Shown here: in pieces, positions 1 through 11,282 of the stretch
Position numbering within the stretch: position 1 is the first letter of the stretch
How the letters are laid out: each line of letters begins with the position of its first letter
Assembly: GCA_037954235.1 (NCBI GenBank)
Contig: JBBMOA010000014.1
Span: 26,292,273 to 26,356,272 of the forward strand
Direction of reading: 5' to 3'
Source of the DNA: Aulostomus chinensis
Taxonomy: Eukaryota; Chordata; Actinopteri; Syngnathiformes; Aulostomidae
DNA: 64,000 nt
Translations under genes and position numbers: made by a program
The notes under the pieces: generated by a model
What the model was told of the DNA's origin: nothing
What the model saw: only the letters and a program-made list of their open reading frames with translations
Database searches by the model: none

Positions 1-1960
1 AGACTAATGGTGAATTTGCTTTCAAGTACACACAAATAGGTGTTTTGAGTTGACAAAGATGTTTTTTTCCACTCAGGCACGACTACTTTGTGACAACTGA
101 ATGCAAAAAGAGGCAGCCACATACATTTAGCCTGAAGTTAATAGTGACTGATGGCGAATAACAGCAAAATTCTCCAAAAAAAATATCTGTTTACAAAATG
201 CATTTTAGAAAATTTATCACAAATCAAAGTGTTTGTGGATCACTCAGCACAGAGCTGGATCAAGAAATGGATCATGGAGCATGTACTTTAGAATTTTGCG
301 AACATTTTTGGACAGTTTTGCTTTTTCAGTCGTAGCTGTTTTAAGAAGTCAAGAGGGTCCCGATCTGCTTCAAGCTTGATCTATGTGGCTGGCTATTTCT
401 GCACTCTGGAGTTAGCACATGACTATTTGTGCACGCTTGAAAGGCAAATGAACTATCACTTAAATTTTGGTGCCTAAAGCCCTGAGCAGCTCTCTGACAT
501 TAGAGTTTGTCCAAACAGAAAGACGCATGAGCTTGAGGAGTAACTGCTGGCTCATTTTATCCTTTCTTTTTTTGTATATTTTTGTTCAGATTTGTGGCAC
601 AGACCGCAAATCCAGCAGTCAACCTGAATTCAAGACGTTAATGTAAATTTACTGGGGACGTTTTTTTGTGTAACATTCGTGACGATTGTCTCTTGTTATT
701 ATGAGCAATGTAATTTTAGGCGACTTTTTCCACCCTTGCATTTGGAAATGCTCCAGCATTAAGTACAAGGTCTGAAGTCTCTGAAACCCAAACACATGCT
801 GTGCCCATGTGCACAATCAAAGCAGAATTTGCAATTCAGCAAAATGTTTTTTTGGATTCTGGCAGCAATATGAAATGTAGCGCTGTCATATTTTTACGCA
901 GCATAGGAACCAGCTGTGATGTGCTGCTAAAGTTAGCATACCTCAGCCAGAACAGCAGAGGAATTCCCACCACAGCAAAGCTAACTGCTGCAGATAAACA
1001 CTCCTATTGCCCAATAATGATGGCATATTTTCCCTCTGAAAATATAGGAATGTTTCACTTTGTTTGCAACTGCTGTATTAACATAGATTCAAATGACTGA
1101 GTAATCTGAGTGGTGTCATTTGTAGGGTGAAACCCAATCAAAATGTTACATAGAACAACCTCTCTCTGAGTTAAAGCACCACTGTGTAAGACTGAGTGAG
1201 GATGCCCCCCCCAACATTAGAGAACCGACGGTGGCCTGCTGTGACATTCACTTAAGATACAAAAACTGCATTCTAAAACTTGTCACAACAAGAAGTTTTG
1301 GCCAGCAACAGCAAGCACCTGTTTTCTCATTTAGTATCAGAAAAAAATGCAGTTGATCCCTGCAGGAAAATACTGCACATCATCATTCACTCTGAAACTC
1401 CCTTCCCGGAGATCCCACTGTGGCAAAGTCTGTGTCAACTTCTACTCAATCTTTTTTTTTAAAACTCACTTTTACCCTTTAGCTTTTTCTTTATTGTTGG
1501 ATATTATTGTTCTTGTTTTTATCACATGGTCTTGATTTTATTTACCTGGATTGTCTGTTAAGAAGTTTGTAACATTTTTTTTTTTAAAAAGTGTTTTGTA
1601 GATGAAATCATATTATTATTATTATAATTATTTTCACATGATTGAAGTTCCTGGAGATCATGAAGGAACCTCTGAGGTAAGAAGTCCTGTAGTCCCACAG
1701 TAATTATGTCTTCTCCACCATTAGTCTTACAATTTCATTAGTTATGCTTTCATAGTTATTTATTTCCATCCAAACCATCTGAGAGCTGTGTTGAGGCCAT
1801 TGTTGCTACAGGGTCAGTGGTGGCTGATGTAAACAACCATACTGTCACTTTAACAGCATTTCTTTTACAGAAATGACTAAGAATATGTTTAGGGAGGGGA
1901 CATCTTGAATATCATAAATAAATAAGTATGACAAAATTCATAAAATGAGACCAATAGGAT
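1..1960. other. Intergenic, no feature recognised
   Basis: This is AT-rich DNA with short poly-T runs. The ORFs are short, lack recognisable domains, and have no codon pattern or splice context to support them. Confidence 0.6.
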
Positions 1961-1969
1961 AGAGTGGCT

Positions 1970-2199
1970 GTCGAGCAACCGAAGGGTCGCTGGTTTGATC
2001 CTCACCTCCCCCGGTGACCATGTCCAAGTATCCTCGAGCAAGATACTGAGCCTCTCATTGCTCTTGATGGCCCTGCAACGGACTGGTGACCCGTCCATGG
2101 TGAATCCTGCTTATCACCCAATGGCAGCTGGGATAGGCTCCAGCCTCCTCCACGACACTTAACAGATAAGCAGTATAGAAAATAGATGGATGGATAAAA
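1970..2199 (+). mobile_element. tRNA-headed SINE-like repeat with (GATG)n tail
   Basis: The head has a degenerate tRNA B-box (GGTTTGATCCT near 1990). The 3' half is the common fish sequence CTGGGATAGGCTCCAGCC, then AAAATAGATGGATGGAT at the end. The 3' half is shared by most other SINE copies in this window. Confidence 0.7.
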
Positions 2200-3050
2200 A
2201 ATGAATTTTGCTCCTGATGCAACATGGAAGGCTCTGTTGAATACAACCAATAACCTCTACAGTAGCTACACTGCAAATGTCTCATTCTAGACTAAAGACA
2301 GCACAATGTTATATCCTCATGAAAACCTCTGGAAATTCCTTTAAATTTTTCACTATTTAGCTTTTCAGTCAGAAAAATATTAGATGTCGAGAAGAGCTGG
2401 AGATGCTGGTGACCAGAACAGAACTAAAAGGGATATTAATTGTGGACTCACGCTTGCAGCCAAAATATTTACTCAAAATGTTCCTCGGGATTTGCAGTTT
2501 TTTTGTATGCCAACATGTACAGATGTATTCTGAGATTTATTTTGTCCTAATTCAAAACAGACAGGAGTGAATGGCCTCCAACTACAGAGGTGTCTCAGTG
2601 GTTTCTTCTTCTTCTTCTATTCTACAAAGTCAGAGTCACCCCAAGTGGCCATTAAATCAGTGGAGTTGAGGTACTTTGCTATTTCAAGCCATTGAACTGA
2701 ACTCAATGCCGCAAAGGCTTTATTTCTCACTCATTTTACAATCAGGATTGGGAATACTATGACTTAATTCTGGTCAATTCCAAATGCACAAACTAAAAAG
2801 GTCAAATTATTATTATCTCATTTATAAGCGGTATGGGATATGTAGCAACAGGGGGAAAGTCCAGAGTTTCTGCAAACTGTGTTTTTCCTTTCTGATGGTT
2901 GTGTGAAAAGTTGAGTTAAACATCCTCATAGTGCATTTGGTCCAAGCTCAGCTCAGGACACAATGGTTTCCTCCTGGCCACATTACAGTTGTTTGCTATG
3001 GGACAGGAAATGGGGCTGGGATGGGTCAGGTGTACTGAAAACAGTCTGTT
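2200..3050. other. Intergenic, no feature recognised
   Basis: No supported coding region and no clear repeat boundary. A short CTT run near 2605 and a 'TTTATAAGCGGTATGGGATATG' style remnant near 2820 suggest old, decayed repeats. Confidence 0.45.
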
Positions 3051-3130
3051 AGATAGATAGATAGAACTTTATTGATCCCACCGCAGCTGAATTGCAAGAA
3101 AGAAACAGCAATTTAAATATATCAAAAAAA
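3051..3130 (-). repeat. (TAGA)n with 'CTTTATTGATCCC' LINE-type 3' tail
   Basis: A short AGATAGATAGATAG array is joined to AACTTTATTGATCCCACC. In fish genomes this pairing is typical of the reversed 3' end of L2/CR1-like LINEs. Only the tail is seen. Confidence 0.45.
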
Positions 3131-3224
3131 GAGAAGAGGAACATTATATACAGAGTTACAAACACTATATGCAAGACACCAAAATATGAACGTTTGCAAT
3201 TATGGGTGGAGGGTTGGAGTTGGA

Positions 3225-3525
3225 GGTCCTATTAAGGGTTGCAGGGGTGAGTGGGGCCCATCCCAGTGGCTACAGGCGAGAGGTGGGGTTCACCCTGGAC
3301 AGGTCACCAGTCCATGGCAGGGCCAACACATAGAGACAGACAACCATTCACACTCACAGTCACACCTACAGTCAATTTAGAGTCTGGATTAACCTGGTCC
3401 CTCTTGATGTCTTTGGACTGTGGAGGAAGCTGGAGTACCAGAGAGAACCCACACAGGCACAGGGAGAGTGTGCAAACTCCTGTGCCTGAGCCGGGACTCA
3501 CACTGGAGGTTCACAGAAATATATG
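3225..3525 (-). mobile_element. SINE-like repeat (antisense)
   Basis: It carries TTCACCCTGGACAGGTCACC, ACACATAGAGACAGACAACC and CTTTGGACTGTGGAGGAAGC in the order shared with the copies at 28828 and 54013. The ORFs running through it are repeat sequence, not genes. Confidence 0.7.
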
Positions 3526-3569
3526 AATTAATATGAATTATTTCATCTTACTAATGCATTTAGGCACTA

Positions 3570-3760
3570 ATAATCTACACTGTAAGAAATTTCACTGTAA
3601 ATTTACAGTACAAAATTGGATAATAATTGCATTACTTTCACAGCAATTTGCTGTAAATATTTTACAGCAATTTAATTATTTCACAGTAGTTTACAATAAC
3701 ACTACAAAACCTTACCCTAAGGTCACAGTTGCCATGTCCATGTAATTACTGTGATACAGT
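3570..3760. repeat. ACAGTAAATTTACTGTA-type internally repetitive sequence
   Basis: Short words TTTACAGTA, CACTGTAA, TTTACAGCA and CACAGTAGTTTACA recur in both orientations across about 190 bp. This looks like a non-autonomous DNA transposon remnant with palindromic subunits, common in fish. No transposase is present. Confidence 0.4.
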
Positions 3761-3769
3761 AGTATTCAG

Positions 3770-4153
3770 CAGTGGACTTGATGTAGGTGGCACTATTGAG
3801 TTTTAACTCTTTTTTTTTTTTTTTTTTACATTATCACATTTTTCGCCAGAGCGGATCTGCATGCAGTATTTGGTGGATTTTTGAGCATGTTTAGGGGGTC
3901 AAACGAAGCATTAAAGTGGTAGCGGAACCAGAAAGAATAAGAATAAGAAAAAAACAAAGCAAAATCAGTTGCTCCCACTTTTTCCATTGTATTTAATGGT
4001 AAACCTCAACCCCCCTAACCCCCCAACCCTCCCTATGTGTGTTTTTTTTTTAGAGTGGGATAGTGTTTAGTGTGTCAATTTGAGGTTTTAGTGTTTGAGT
4101 GTGTCCAGGAAACTTGATAGGGTATTCGCCCTGAAGTACCTCTGGGCTCAGGT
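3770..4153 (-). repeat. TTAGGGCCTGAGC-family element, 5' half, reverse orientation
   Basis: The reverse complement reads GACCTGAGCCCAGAGGTACT, then CCGCT.CCACTTT, TTTGACCCCCTAAAC, CGCTCTGGCGAAAAA and AATAGTGCCACCTA. These correspond in order to 8827-9215, the 5' part of the complete copy at 8827-10250. The element is cut off on its 3' side. Confidence 0.6.
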
Positions 4154-4390
4154 CCTAATTAAAGCTGCAAGCAGTGTTGTTAGGGCCTGAGCCTCCTGGC
4201 ACCCGTGTCTGGGTAGCACATATTTCCCCGAATCCAACGGTATAAGTATGAGAGCAGTGGGACTTCTAGTTTAGGAGAAAGAAGCCTCAGTGTGATGAAA
4301 GTGTGAGTGCAAAGCTGAGAGCTGTGCCTTTAAGAGCCCCTCCCCCGCTGCTCTCTGCTGTCTGTGTCAGAGTGGAGAGCAAAGCAGGTT
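4154..4390 (-). repeat. TTAGGGCCTGAGC-family element, 3' end, reverse orientation
   Basis: It starts TAATTAAAGCTGCAAGCAG and GTTGTTAGGGCCTGAGC and continues to GTCAGAGTGGAGAGCA. It is homologous for more than 200 bp to the reverse complement of 10025-10250. It abuts the 5' end of another copy, with no spacer beyond position 4153. Confidence 0.65.
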
Positions 4391-5390
4391 TTTTTGTGTG
4401 TATGCAACTTTTGCGATTCTTGCAACCACAGTTTTTTAGAATGAGATCCACGCAAGTATTGATAGATAAGTCTAGTAGATAAGTCTGGTCTCTCTCGGAG
4501 AAGGGAAATCGCTTCACCGCAAATGACTGACATCAAGAACGCGAAGGACACGCACTGAAGAAATATTCTTCAAAAATACATTTTACATATTTTACATTTT
4601 TATCATCTAAATCAATTTATTAAGATGCAATGTTTAATAGATTGATTTAATATTAAAATAGTTTCTACAAAATAATTGCTTAACGATCCCATCAGGCCTC
4701 GGGGCTCAAGAGGAAGAAGAAGACAAAAGTGCGCAAACAGTGCACAAAGGCGGCGTGGAGATGCACAAAAGTGCTCCTCAGTCACATAAATGCAAATGCA
4801 ATGCGATATCAACCCTGTTGATGGACATTGGTCATTAGCAAAAAATGTGTCTGTGTCAGTTGCTGGTGTGTATCCGTTGTGCCACATTGGTTTAATGCTG
4901 GCGTGCAGCTAATAGCTGATTCTAAAAGGAGATTTCTACCTGCTTGTCATTCACTGACATAATACACTAAATAAAACATCGTTCATGTGAAAAACGGATA
5001 CCAAAAATGGAAGAAATAAAGAATCAGCTAATTAAATGTTTGAAGCATCAGATTGGGATCTGACTGTTAAACATCAGATAAGGCCTGCTGCAACTCCTTC
5101 TTGCACTACATTATTTATTTACAGTGCCCTCAACACACACACTGTACAGGTGCTGCCCTGTCACTGCAAGGTGATGCTAATGCCATGCTTAAATCATTCA
5201 TGTGGACTTTTATTAACTTCTTTTTCATTGTCCATATTATTCATTCATGTTCCCTTCTTTTTTGTTATATCATTTAGGTTGTATGTGCAGAATATGTGTG
5301 TTGTTTTCAAGGGACAGGGCCTTGATGCTAGCAGACAATGAGGTGGAGCTCCAGAAGTGGGTGTCCATGGACTTAATGTTGGATGAGGAA
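4391..5390. other. Unassigned sequence within the repeat cluster
   Basis: No gene or recognised repeat. The short ORFs on both strands have no identifiable domain. Its position between fragments of one repeat family suggests old transposon interior. Confidence 0.4.
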
Positions 5391-5640
5391 TGCGGAGCTT
5401 CGTTTACTACGTTTTATTCGTCCCATCAAGACAGGATAAATCATACTCTGACAACACCCCTGACCTTACTCCAACAGGATGTCCACAATTTGGACACGAA
5501 TGTCCAAATTTGGACAATTTTGCGCCCCGAATAAATGCTATCTCCTCCTAGGATGTTAATGGTATCGCTTCCAAAACTTAATACATGTCTCTCCAGACTC
5601 TGCTGATCAAACACACCATTTTGTGTTTGTCTTCTCTGTA
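5390..5640 (+). repeat. TTAGGGCCTGAGC-family internal fragment
   Basis: This is similar to 9295-9490 in the same orientation. Shared words include CCCATCAAGAC/CTCATCAAGAC, ACTCTGAC, GGACAATTTT and CATCTCCTCCTAGG.TTAATGGTATC, with both copies diverging after about 5600 and 9490. Confidence 0.55.
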
Positions 5641-5851
5641 ATTGTGATTTGACATTAAAACACACATACAGTAATGTTAAAAAACTGCCAGATATTGAAA
5701 GCTGAACCCCCCAAAATTACTACTTAAAAAAATAACATCTTGTTTCCCATGGGCATTCATGTACAGGTTAGCACTTGCTGGATAAAATACAGAATTTAAC
5801 CGCACAACAGCAGCCAGCATAACTAACAAAACAACTAATAACTGGAATTCA

Positions 5852-7234
5852 TTATGCACCTAATGCAGACACTTGTTTTACGTTGGCTCCTGGTAAGATC
5901 CGGGGAAAAGGAATCACTTTGTTGGGAGGGTACCACGGTGGACGACTGTTGTGCATCATTGCTGTCCTCTGTCTCTCTTCTCTTTGTCCCACGTTGTTGG
6001 CATCTTTCTCATCCTTTTACCAAAAAACAAAAACATGAGCACATGAGCAAATATTCAAACTGGCCATTCTGCCTCATAAAGAAATAAATCACAATCTAAT
6101 TACACACCAGCCAACGCTCATATGTTTCTAAGGCCATCTTAGCCCGAGCTTCCTTCATTAGTTGATCCTTCTCTGCTTTACATTTCCTTTCCTGGAGTTC
6201 CTTTTCCGCAAGCGTTTTCTTCTTTTGACACCTAAACCATGAAAAAGGTTTAAAAAGTAGTTGTCCGTGAGAGTTCCCATCATTTTTTTGATTTCTGTAT
6301 TGCAACATGACAATGTTTGGAATGGTTCAGCTTCTGGACACCTTTATAGGATCATTATTTGTATATTAAGCCAAACTAGTCTCGTACTACTGTTTCACAG
6401 AACTTCAAAGTTACCATATACAAAAAAAGGGGGAATTCATAAGTTTTGGACTCTATTATTACTAACTCTATTATAACTAACGATTATACTATAATAGATT
6501 TGTCTGAAACATATGTAACTGTTGCCAAATGACCACTGAGGCTGTTCTACATGGCATCCTTTAAGATGTGTAGAAAGGCCCTCCCAGAATGAGGGAGACG
6601 GAAATCAATCATTAGCTTTAACAAGTAGCTCAGAAATGACGTTCTTCTGCTAAAATAAGCAAAAATCATGATACTTTGGAAACATCTACCTTGTTCAAAT
6701 TTCCAAGGCTTTAGTCTATAGATGTGTTTATAAAAAAAAATGTGCGTTCTAACAAGTAATGTGCCATGAGACTGTATTTATATCATAAAAGTGAAAAACA
6801 CCTGATGCAGACACTTGTTTTCGGTCGGTTCCTGGTAAAATCCGGGGACATTCTTCGTGAACTACGTCCCCCCTCTGTTCTTCTTTACCCTTGAAAACAA
6901 ACAGACCCCGACACTGTCACACCACTTTTAGACAGGACTGGCAAAGGCAGATCCAGCATTATATCATCTGAGTTGATAATTTGAGGATAGGTTGATCTTA
7001 CATCATTGTTGCATAAGTTTAGCTCTTTACTTCTCCTTGAGTGTTGTGAGGAAGAGGAGTAAGTGGAGCTGCTGCGTTTTCCAAACGATTCAGAATTAGA
7101 GCTCCTTTTTTGGGTTTTCAGGTAGGAAAGCCCTTTCACTCTTCCATTTTTGTCCTCTTCGTCTGAAAGCTGAAAGTCATTGATTGCCTTGAATCCGTCA
7201 GACCCTTTTCCTGATTTGAGTTCATCAGAAAAAC
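5852..7234 (-). pseudogene. Partial map9-like (microtubule-associated protein 9) gene fragment, three exons
   Basis: Three phase-consistent exons can be read: 7234-6889 (346 nt, acceptor TTTTTTAACAG, donor GTAAAG), 6231-6108 (124 nt, donor GTGTGT) and 6013-5852 (ending in TAA). The first encodes FSDELKSG, then INDFQLSDEEDKN and LSYLKTQK, resembling the MAP9 N-terminal third. The second is a charged coiled-coil segment ending ALETYERWL, like the repeated 'EYEKWL' of MAP9. The third contains SRPPWYPPNKVIPF, like the MAP9 C-terminal 'LPPWSPPSRTVF'. The central coiled-coil exons and the true N-terminus are absent, and no promoter or first exon is visible up to tgfbr3. I read it as a truncated duplicate, but the open frames leave a short functional paralogue possible. 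Homology is from memory, not alignment. Confidence 0.5.
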
Positions 7235-7544
7235 CTGTTAAAAAACAGAAAGTTACCCACGTGCAACAAGACCACCAAAACGTGTCTACATCAAAGCCTT
7301 TCTTATTTAAAGGAAAGTGGTTCAGTCAAACAACATTGTCCATGGAGTAAGGTTCACAATTGAGGTATACACAGCAAAAATTGGAGTGTTGAAATTTCAG
7401 GGTTAAACATATCAGAGTTGATTTCCACTCTCAAAGTGTTATTTTAACACATTCTGATTCAAATGGTGTTCAGTGTTTGAGTTAGTTAACACAGTTATCC
7501 ACGCTCAAGCAAATTAACTCTGTAGAGATGTCATTAATCTCCTC
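7235..7544. other. Short spacer with AACACT/GAGTGTT-type words
   Basis: 7370-7520 is rich in GTTAACAC, AGTGTT and GAGTT words, resembling internally repetitive fish DNA-transposon remnants. No coding sequence was recognised. Confidence 0.35.
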
Positions 7545-8235
7545 TTTACATCTCTCCAGAGTTAAGGCCCCTGGGCTGAAGCCCAGGTACACCCGTGTGG
7601 TATTGTTCATCCTTCAAAAAAGAGCCATTAGAATTATTAATAAAGTCAATTATATTGAACACACCAATCTGTTATTCATCAAGTCAAAGATAATCAAACT
7701 GCACGACACCATAGAGTTAATGACAGCACGATTCATGCACAAAGCCAGAAACGATTCATTGCTGAGACAACTACAGAGAAGGTTTCCCGATAGAGAAGGA
7801 GGTTATGAAGTGAGAGAGCCATTAAACTTTAGGGTACAAAATTGCCGGACCACAATCAAAAACATTGCATAACTACCTATGGAGTGAAGCTATGGAACAG
7901 CCTGAGCATGGAGATGAAACAATGGCCAACCATCAACCAATTTAAAAATGAATACAAGCTATCGATCTGGGCCAAATATAGGGAAGAGGGGTAGCATGGG
8001 TACTGTAAAGCAGTCCTATCTGCGTTATTATATAAACATGGTATTGATTTTAGTATGTTATTGATTATTCTGATTCTTGTATATTAGTACACAAACAAAC
8101 AAATCTAGTATTATACAAATGTGGTATATTGATATGGCTTTGGGTATGATGAGATGTGAGATATAATAACATGGTAGTGTATTGACTGTTGTATATGGAT
8201 ATAATATTAGATATGGCAATTACAAACAAGAATAG
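7545..8235 (+). mobile_element. Non-LTR retrotransposon (LINE) reverse-transcriptase C-terminal remnant
   Basis: The frame reads LQKRAIRIINKVNYIEHTN, then HDTIELMTARFMHKARND, and after a frameshift YGVKLWNSLSMEMKQW. These are the characteristic post-palm segments of fish LINE reverse transcriptases ('QKRAIRII', 'YG.KLWNSL'). AT-rich 3' sequence follows to about 8235. The catalytic core is missing. The clade (Rex/CR1/L2-like) is uncertain. Confidence 0.65.
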
Positions 8236-8242
8236 TTGTCTG

Positions 8243-8355
8243 TCTATATATGTTGGCCCTGCGATGGACTGCGACCTGTCCAGGGTGTACCCCGCCGCTT
8301 GCCTGAAAGCCACTGCGACAGGCTCCAGCCCCCTGCGGCCCTTGACAGGATAAGA
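8243..8355 (+). mobile_element. SINE-like repeat, 3' fragment
   Basis: It contains GTTGGCCCTGCGATGGACTG, GACCTGTCCAGGGTGTACCC and GACAGGCTCCAGCCCCCTGC, the 3' half of the same family as 55975-56312. The (GATG)n tail is missing. Confidence 0.65.
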
Positions 8356-8826
8356 TTTTGCGGGGTTCATGTGAGCCCATGGGAACTTACGTACTTCAAC
8401 TTTTACTCCTTTTTCATTCCCATCCACTCTGCTACTGCTAACACCCATGGAGCCGTCATCTTGTTTGTTTATGTCGGCCTTTCCCGTTATTCTGGCTTGG
8501 TGTGTTTCAGTTTCCAGCTCATGTCAGATCACAAGCTCCTGGAAACATGGAGTTCATGCGAGCTTGTTGGAACCTAATTCATAAACCTCCACTTTTTTTA
8601 TTATAATTATTCATCCCATTCACTCAGCTAACACAAACAACAGCAAAGCCACCATCTTGTTTGTTTAAATTGTTTTTTTGGGGGGGGGGCGGGGCTTCTT
8701 CCCCGCTTTTTACTCTGGCTTGAGTGTTCTGTTTCTGGCTCATGTCAGCTCACAAGCTCCTGGAAACATGGAGTTCAAGTGAGCTTGTTGGAACCTACTT
8801 CCCTCAACCTTCACTCCCTTTTATTC

Positions 8827-10250
8827 GGGCCTGAGCCAGAAGGTACTTCAGGTGAAGACCCTTTTATGTTTGCACGGCAGAGAAACACAGAAGGAGCACT
8901 AAAAACACACACTTAGGAGTATCCGAGCCCCCCAAAAAACACATAGGGGCACTCGGGGGGTTGGGGGGATGAGGTCTCCCATAGAAAACAATGTTGGCAA
9001 AAATTTTATCTGAAATTGTAACATTATATTATTATTAGGGCCTGAAGGTGCGATTATGTTTGCTCATTATTCTTTCTTTCTTCCGCTGCTACTTTGACGC
9101 TTAATTTGAACCCCTAGACATGCATGAAATTCGCTGAAATTTGGCACGCATGTCCGGTCCGCGAAAAATTTCATATTAAAATTATTTTTTTTTAAGTCAA
9201 TAGCGCCACCTAGGGAGCAAAAACACAAAAAAAAAAAATTGGAGCGCTGTAACTGCTTGCACGAATGTCCCACAGACATGGGAACAAACATCGTTGAACT
9301 CGTCTCATCAAGACGAATAATCCCTACACTCTGACCCCTCACCTCTCTACAACACAATATCCCCAATTTGAACAAAACTGTTCAAAACAGGACAATTTTC
9401 ACTGCCCGAACAAAATCCATCTCCTCCTAGGGCATTAATGGTATCACTTCCAAACTTTGCATCACATTACTCTCCCAATTTTAAAAGTTGAGAAAGGTTT
9501 TTATATGAATTACTCGGTTTCCGTTTTATAAGCCGTCAAAGTCGGGGAGACACATTTTACGTTACAATGGAAACCAATGGGGAGGCTGTGTCCTCTCATG
9601 CTACATACTCTCGAACAAACGCTTCACACGTCTACACTACAACACAGCAACACAAAACACACCAATGGATTCCTCTGAAATTTCCCTACAAAAATATGGT
9701 GTTACATTGCACTCTTAAGCAACATATGCAGACTTATTTGATTTTCACACTCTAAAAATGTCACATTGTCCTCTGCTCTCCACTCTAACACAGATGACAG
9801 AGATTTGTTTACTGTTGTCATGGAAACCAAAAGCGTCTCTGACTTCATGGTACATACTCTCAAACAAACGCTTCAAGCTTGAAAACTACAACACCCACAC
9901 CTTCAAAAAAAACCACCATTGAATTCCTGACAAAAAACTCTACCGAATGATGGCTTTACATTCCACTTTTGACCAACATACGGTCCGTTATAACTGTTTT
10001 TCACAGTAAAACTGGCAAAATCCTCCTCTGCTCTCCACTCTGACAGAGATGGCAGAGAGAGAGCAGAGAAGGGAGGAGTTCTTAAAGGGCCGGCTCTCAG
10101 CTCTGCTCTCACACTGCAGCAGACTAAGGCTTGTAACTCCTAAACTACAAGGCCTATTTGCCAATTCCGCTGTTGGATTTGGGCCGGCTTGTGGCACCCG
10201 GTCGCAGGCGCGAGGAAGCTCAGGCCCTAACAACGCTGCTTGCAGCATTA
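8827..10250 (+). mobile_element. Complete TTAGGGCCTGAGC-family element, 1424 bp, nested insertion
   Basis: The element starts GGGCCTGAGCCAGAAGG and ends GGCCCTAACAACGCTGCTTG followed by CAGCATTA, with ATTC on both sides (8823-8826 and 10251-10254). Removing it restores a continuous leader monomer of the host LINE, which fixes the borders. The subterminal GGGCCTGAGC is inverted at the other end. No transposase is encoded, so it is non-autonomous. The family's fragments also occur at 3770-4390 and 5390-5640. Confidence 0.65.
9561..10055 (+). repeat. Internal tandem duplication (about 255-bp period) within the 8827-10250 element
   Basis: Two diverged units start near 9561 and 9815. Both carry ATGGAAACCAA, ACATACTCTC, AACAAACGCTTCA, AACTACAACAC-like words and CCTCTGCTCTCCACTCT.ACA in the same order. 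Confidence 0.6.
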
Positions 10251-11282
10251 ATTCATCCTGTACACTAGGCCAACATGCCAGTGGAGCCGCCATCTTGTTT
10301 GTTTACATGTTATTTTTTTCCCTCCGCTTTTTATTCCGGCTTGTGTTCTCTGTTTCTGGCTCATGTCAGCTCACAAGCTCCAGGAAGCCTGTGGAGTTCA
10401 TTTGCTAAGGCTGGCTAGACCTGAGCACACACCCCCACACTACCACCACTGCCATGGGATCTTCTACATTGGAGGCAGCAAGGATCACCTACACATGAGA
10501 GATGCTGCAGTGCATCTGCCTCAGCTTGGCTCTGCTTGCCCTCGACTTGCTGTCCATGGAAATACACAAACCTGGAACTGACCACAGAGCCATGAAGCAG
10601 AGGAGCATCAAGAGAACCAGACGGCAAGAAGACGGGAGGTATCAGGGCAAGACTGACGCGTGAAACCTGGAAACTGGCCGCCCCCAATAGTCATCCTTGC
10701 CAATGTACGCTTGCTGTGGAACAAAACAGATGAATTCCAGGCAAACGTAAACCACCTGCATGAGTACAGGAGCGCGTGCATCTTGGCATTCACAGAGACT
10801 TGGCTCAACAAGGATGTTGACATCAGTGCGATGCACATTGATGGATTCGGCTCTCCCATCAGACTGGACCATGACAGTGACATTGCACTAACTATGAAAC
10901 TACAGGACAGAGGTGTGTGTTTCTACATGAACCCCGCTGGTGTTTCACCATCCATGTGAGAGAGAAACTGTGCACTCCGGACTTTGAGCTCCTGGCAGTC
11001 TCTCTCCACCCATTCTACCTCTCCAGGGAATAACCCAACTCTTCTTCGTCCTGGTCTACATCCACCTCAGAGCACAGCTACCAACCACATCAGAACTGCC
11101 CTGAACAAGCTGGAGCAACTATCCCCAGGCCTCTTACAGTCGGCATCTGCTTAGGACTATGCTTCCTTCAGACAGTGACCCAGTCACATTGGTTTGCCGG
11201 CTGCTCAGGATCTGCCAGGGGAACGCTAGTCAGGGCTAAGCTACTGAAGAGCTGTTGGGGGCTGGTAAGCACTAGTGGCTAA

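Larger units (their letters stand above)
8390..11250 (+). mobile_element. L2-like LINE 5' end: tandem leader monomers plus endonuclease N-terminus, split by a nested insertion
   Basis: Three leader units, each centred on CCATCTTGTTTGTTTA and GCTCACAAGCTCCTGGAA, start near 8390, 8580 and 8805; the third is split by the insertion at 8827-10250 and resumes at 10251. Downstream, 10660-10960 encodes NVRLLWNKTDEFQANV, LAFTETWLNKDVD and IDGFGSPIRLD, the opening of an L2-type AP endonuclease (the E of FTETWL is catalytic). It then frameshifts into LCTPDFELLAVSLHPFYLSR and decays by about 11250. It is a dead 5' fragment without reverse transcriptase. Confidence 0.65.

Noticed and set aside
1970..2060. 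tRNA-like B-box and other tRNA-like heads
   Set aside because: They are SINE heads followed by the shared SINE body; no intact cloverleaf was seen, so they are not tRNA genes.
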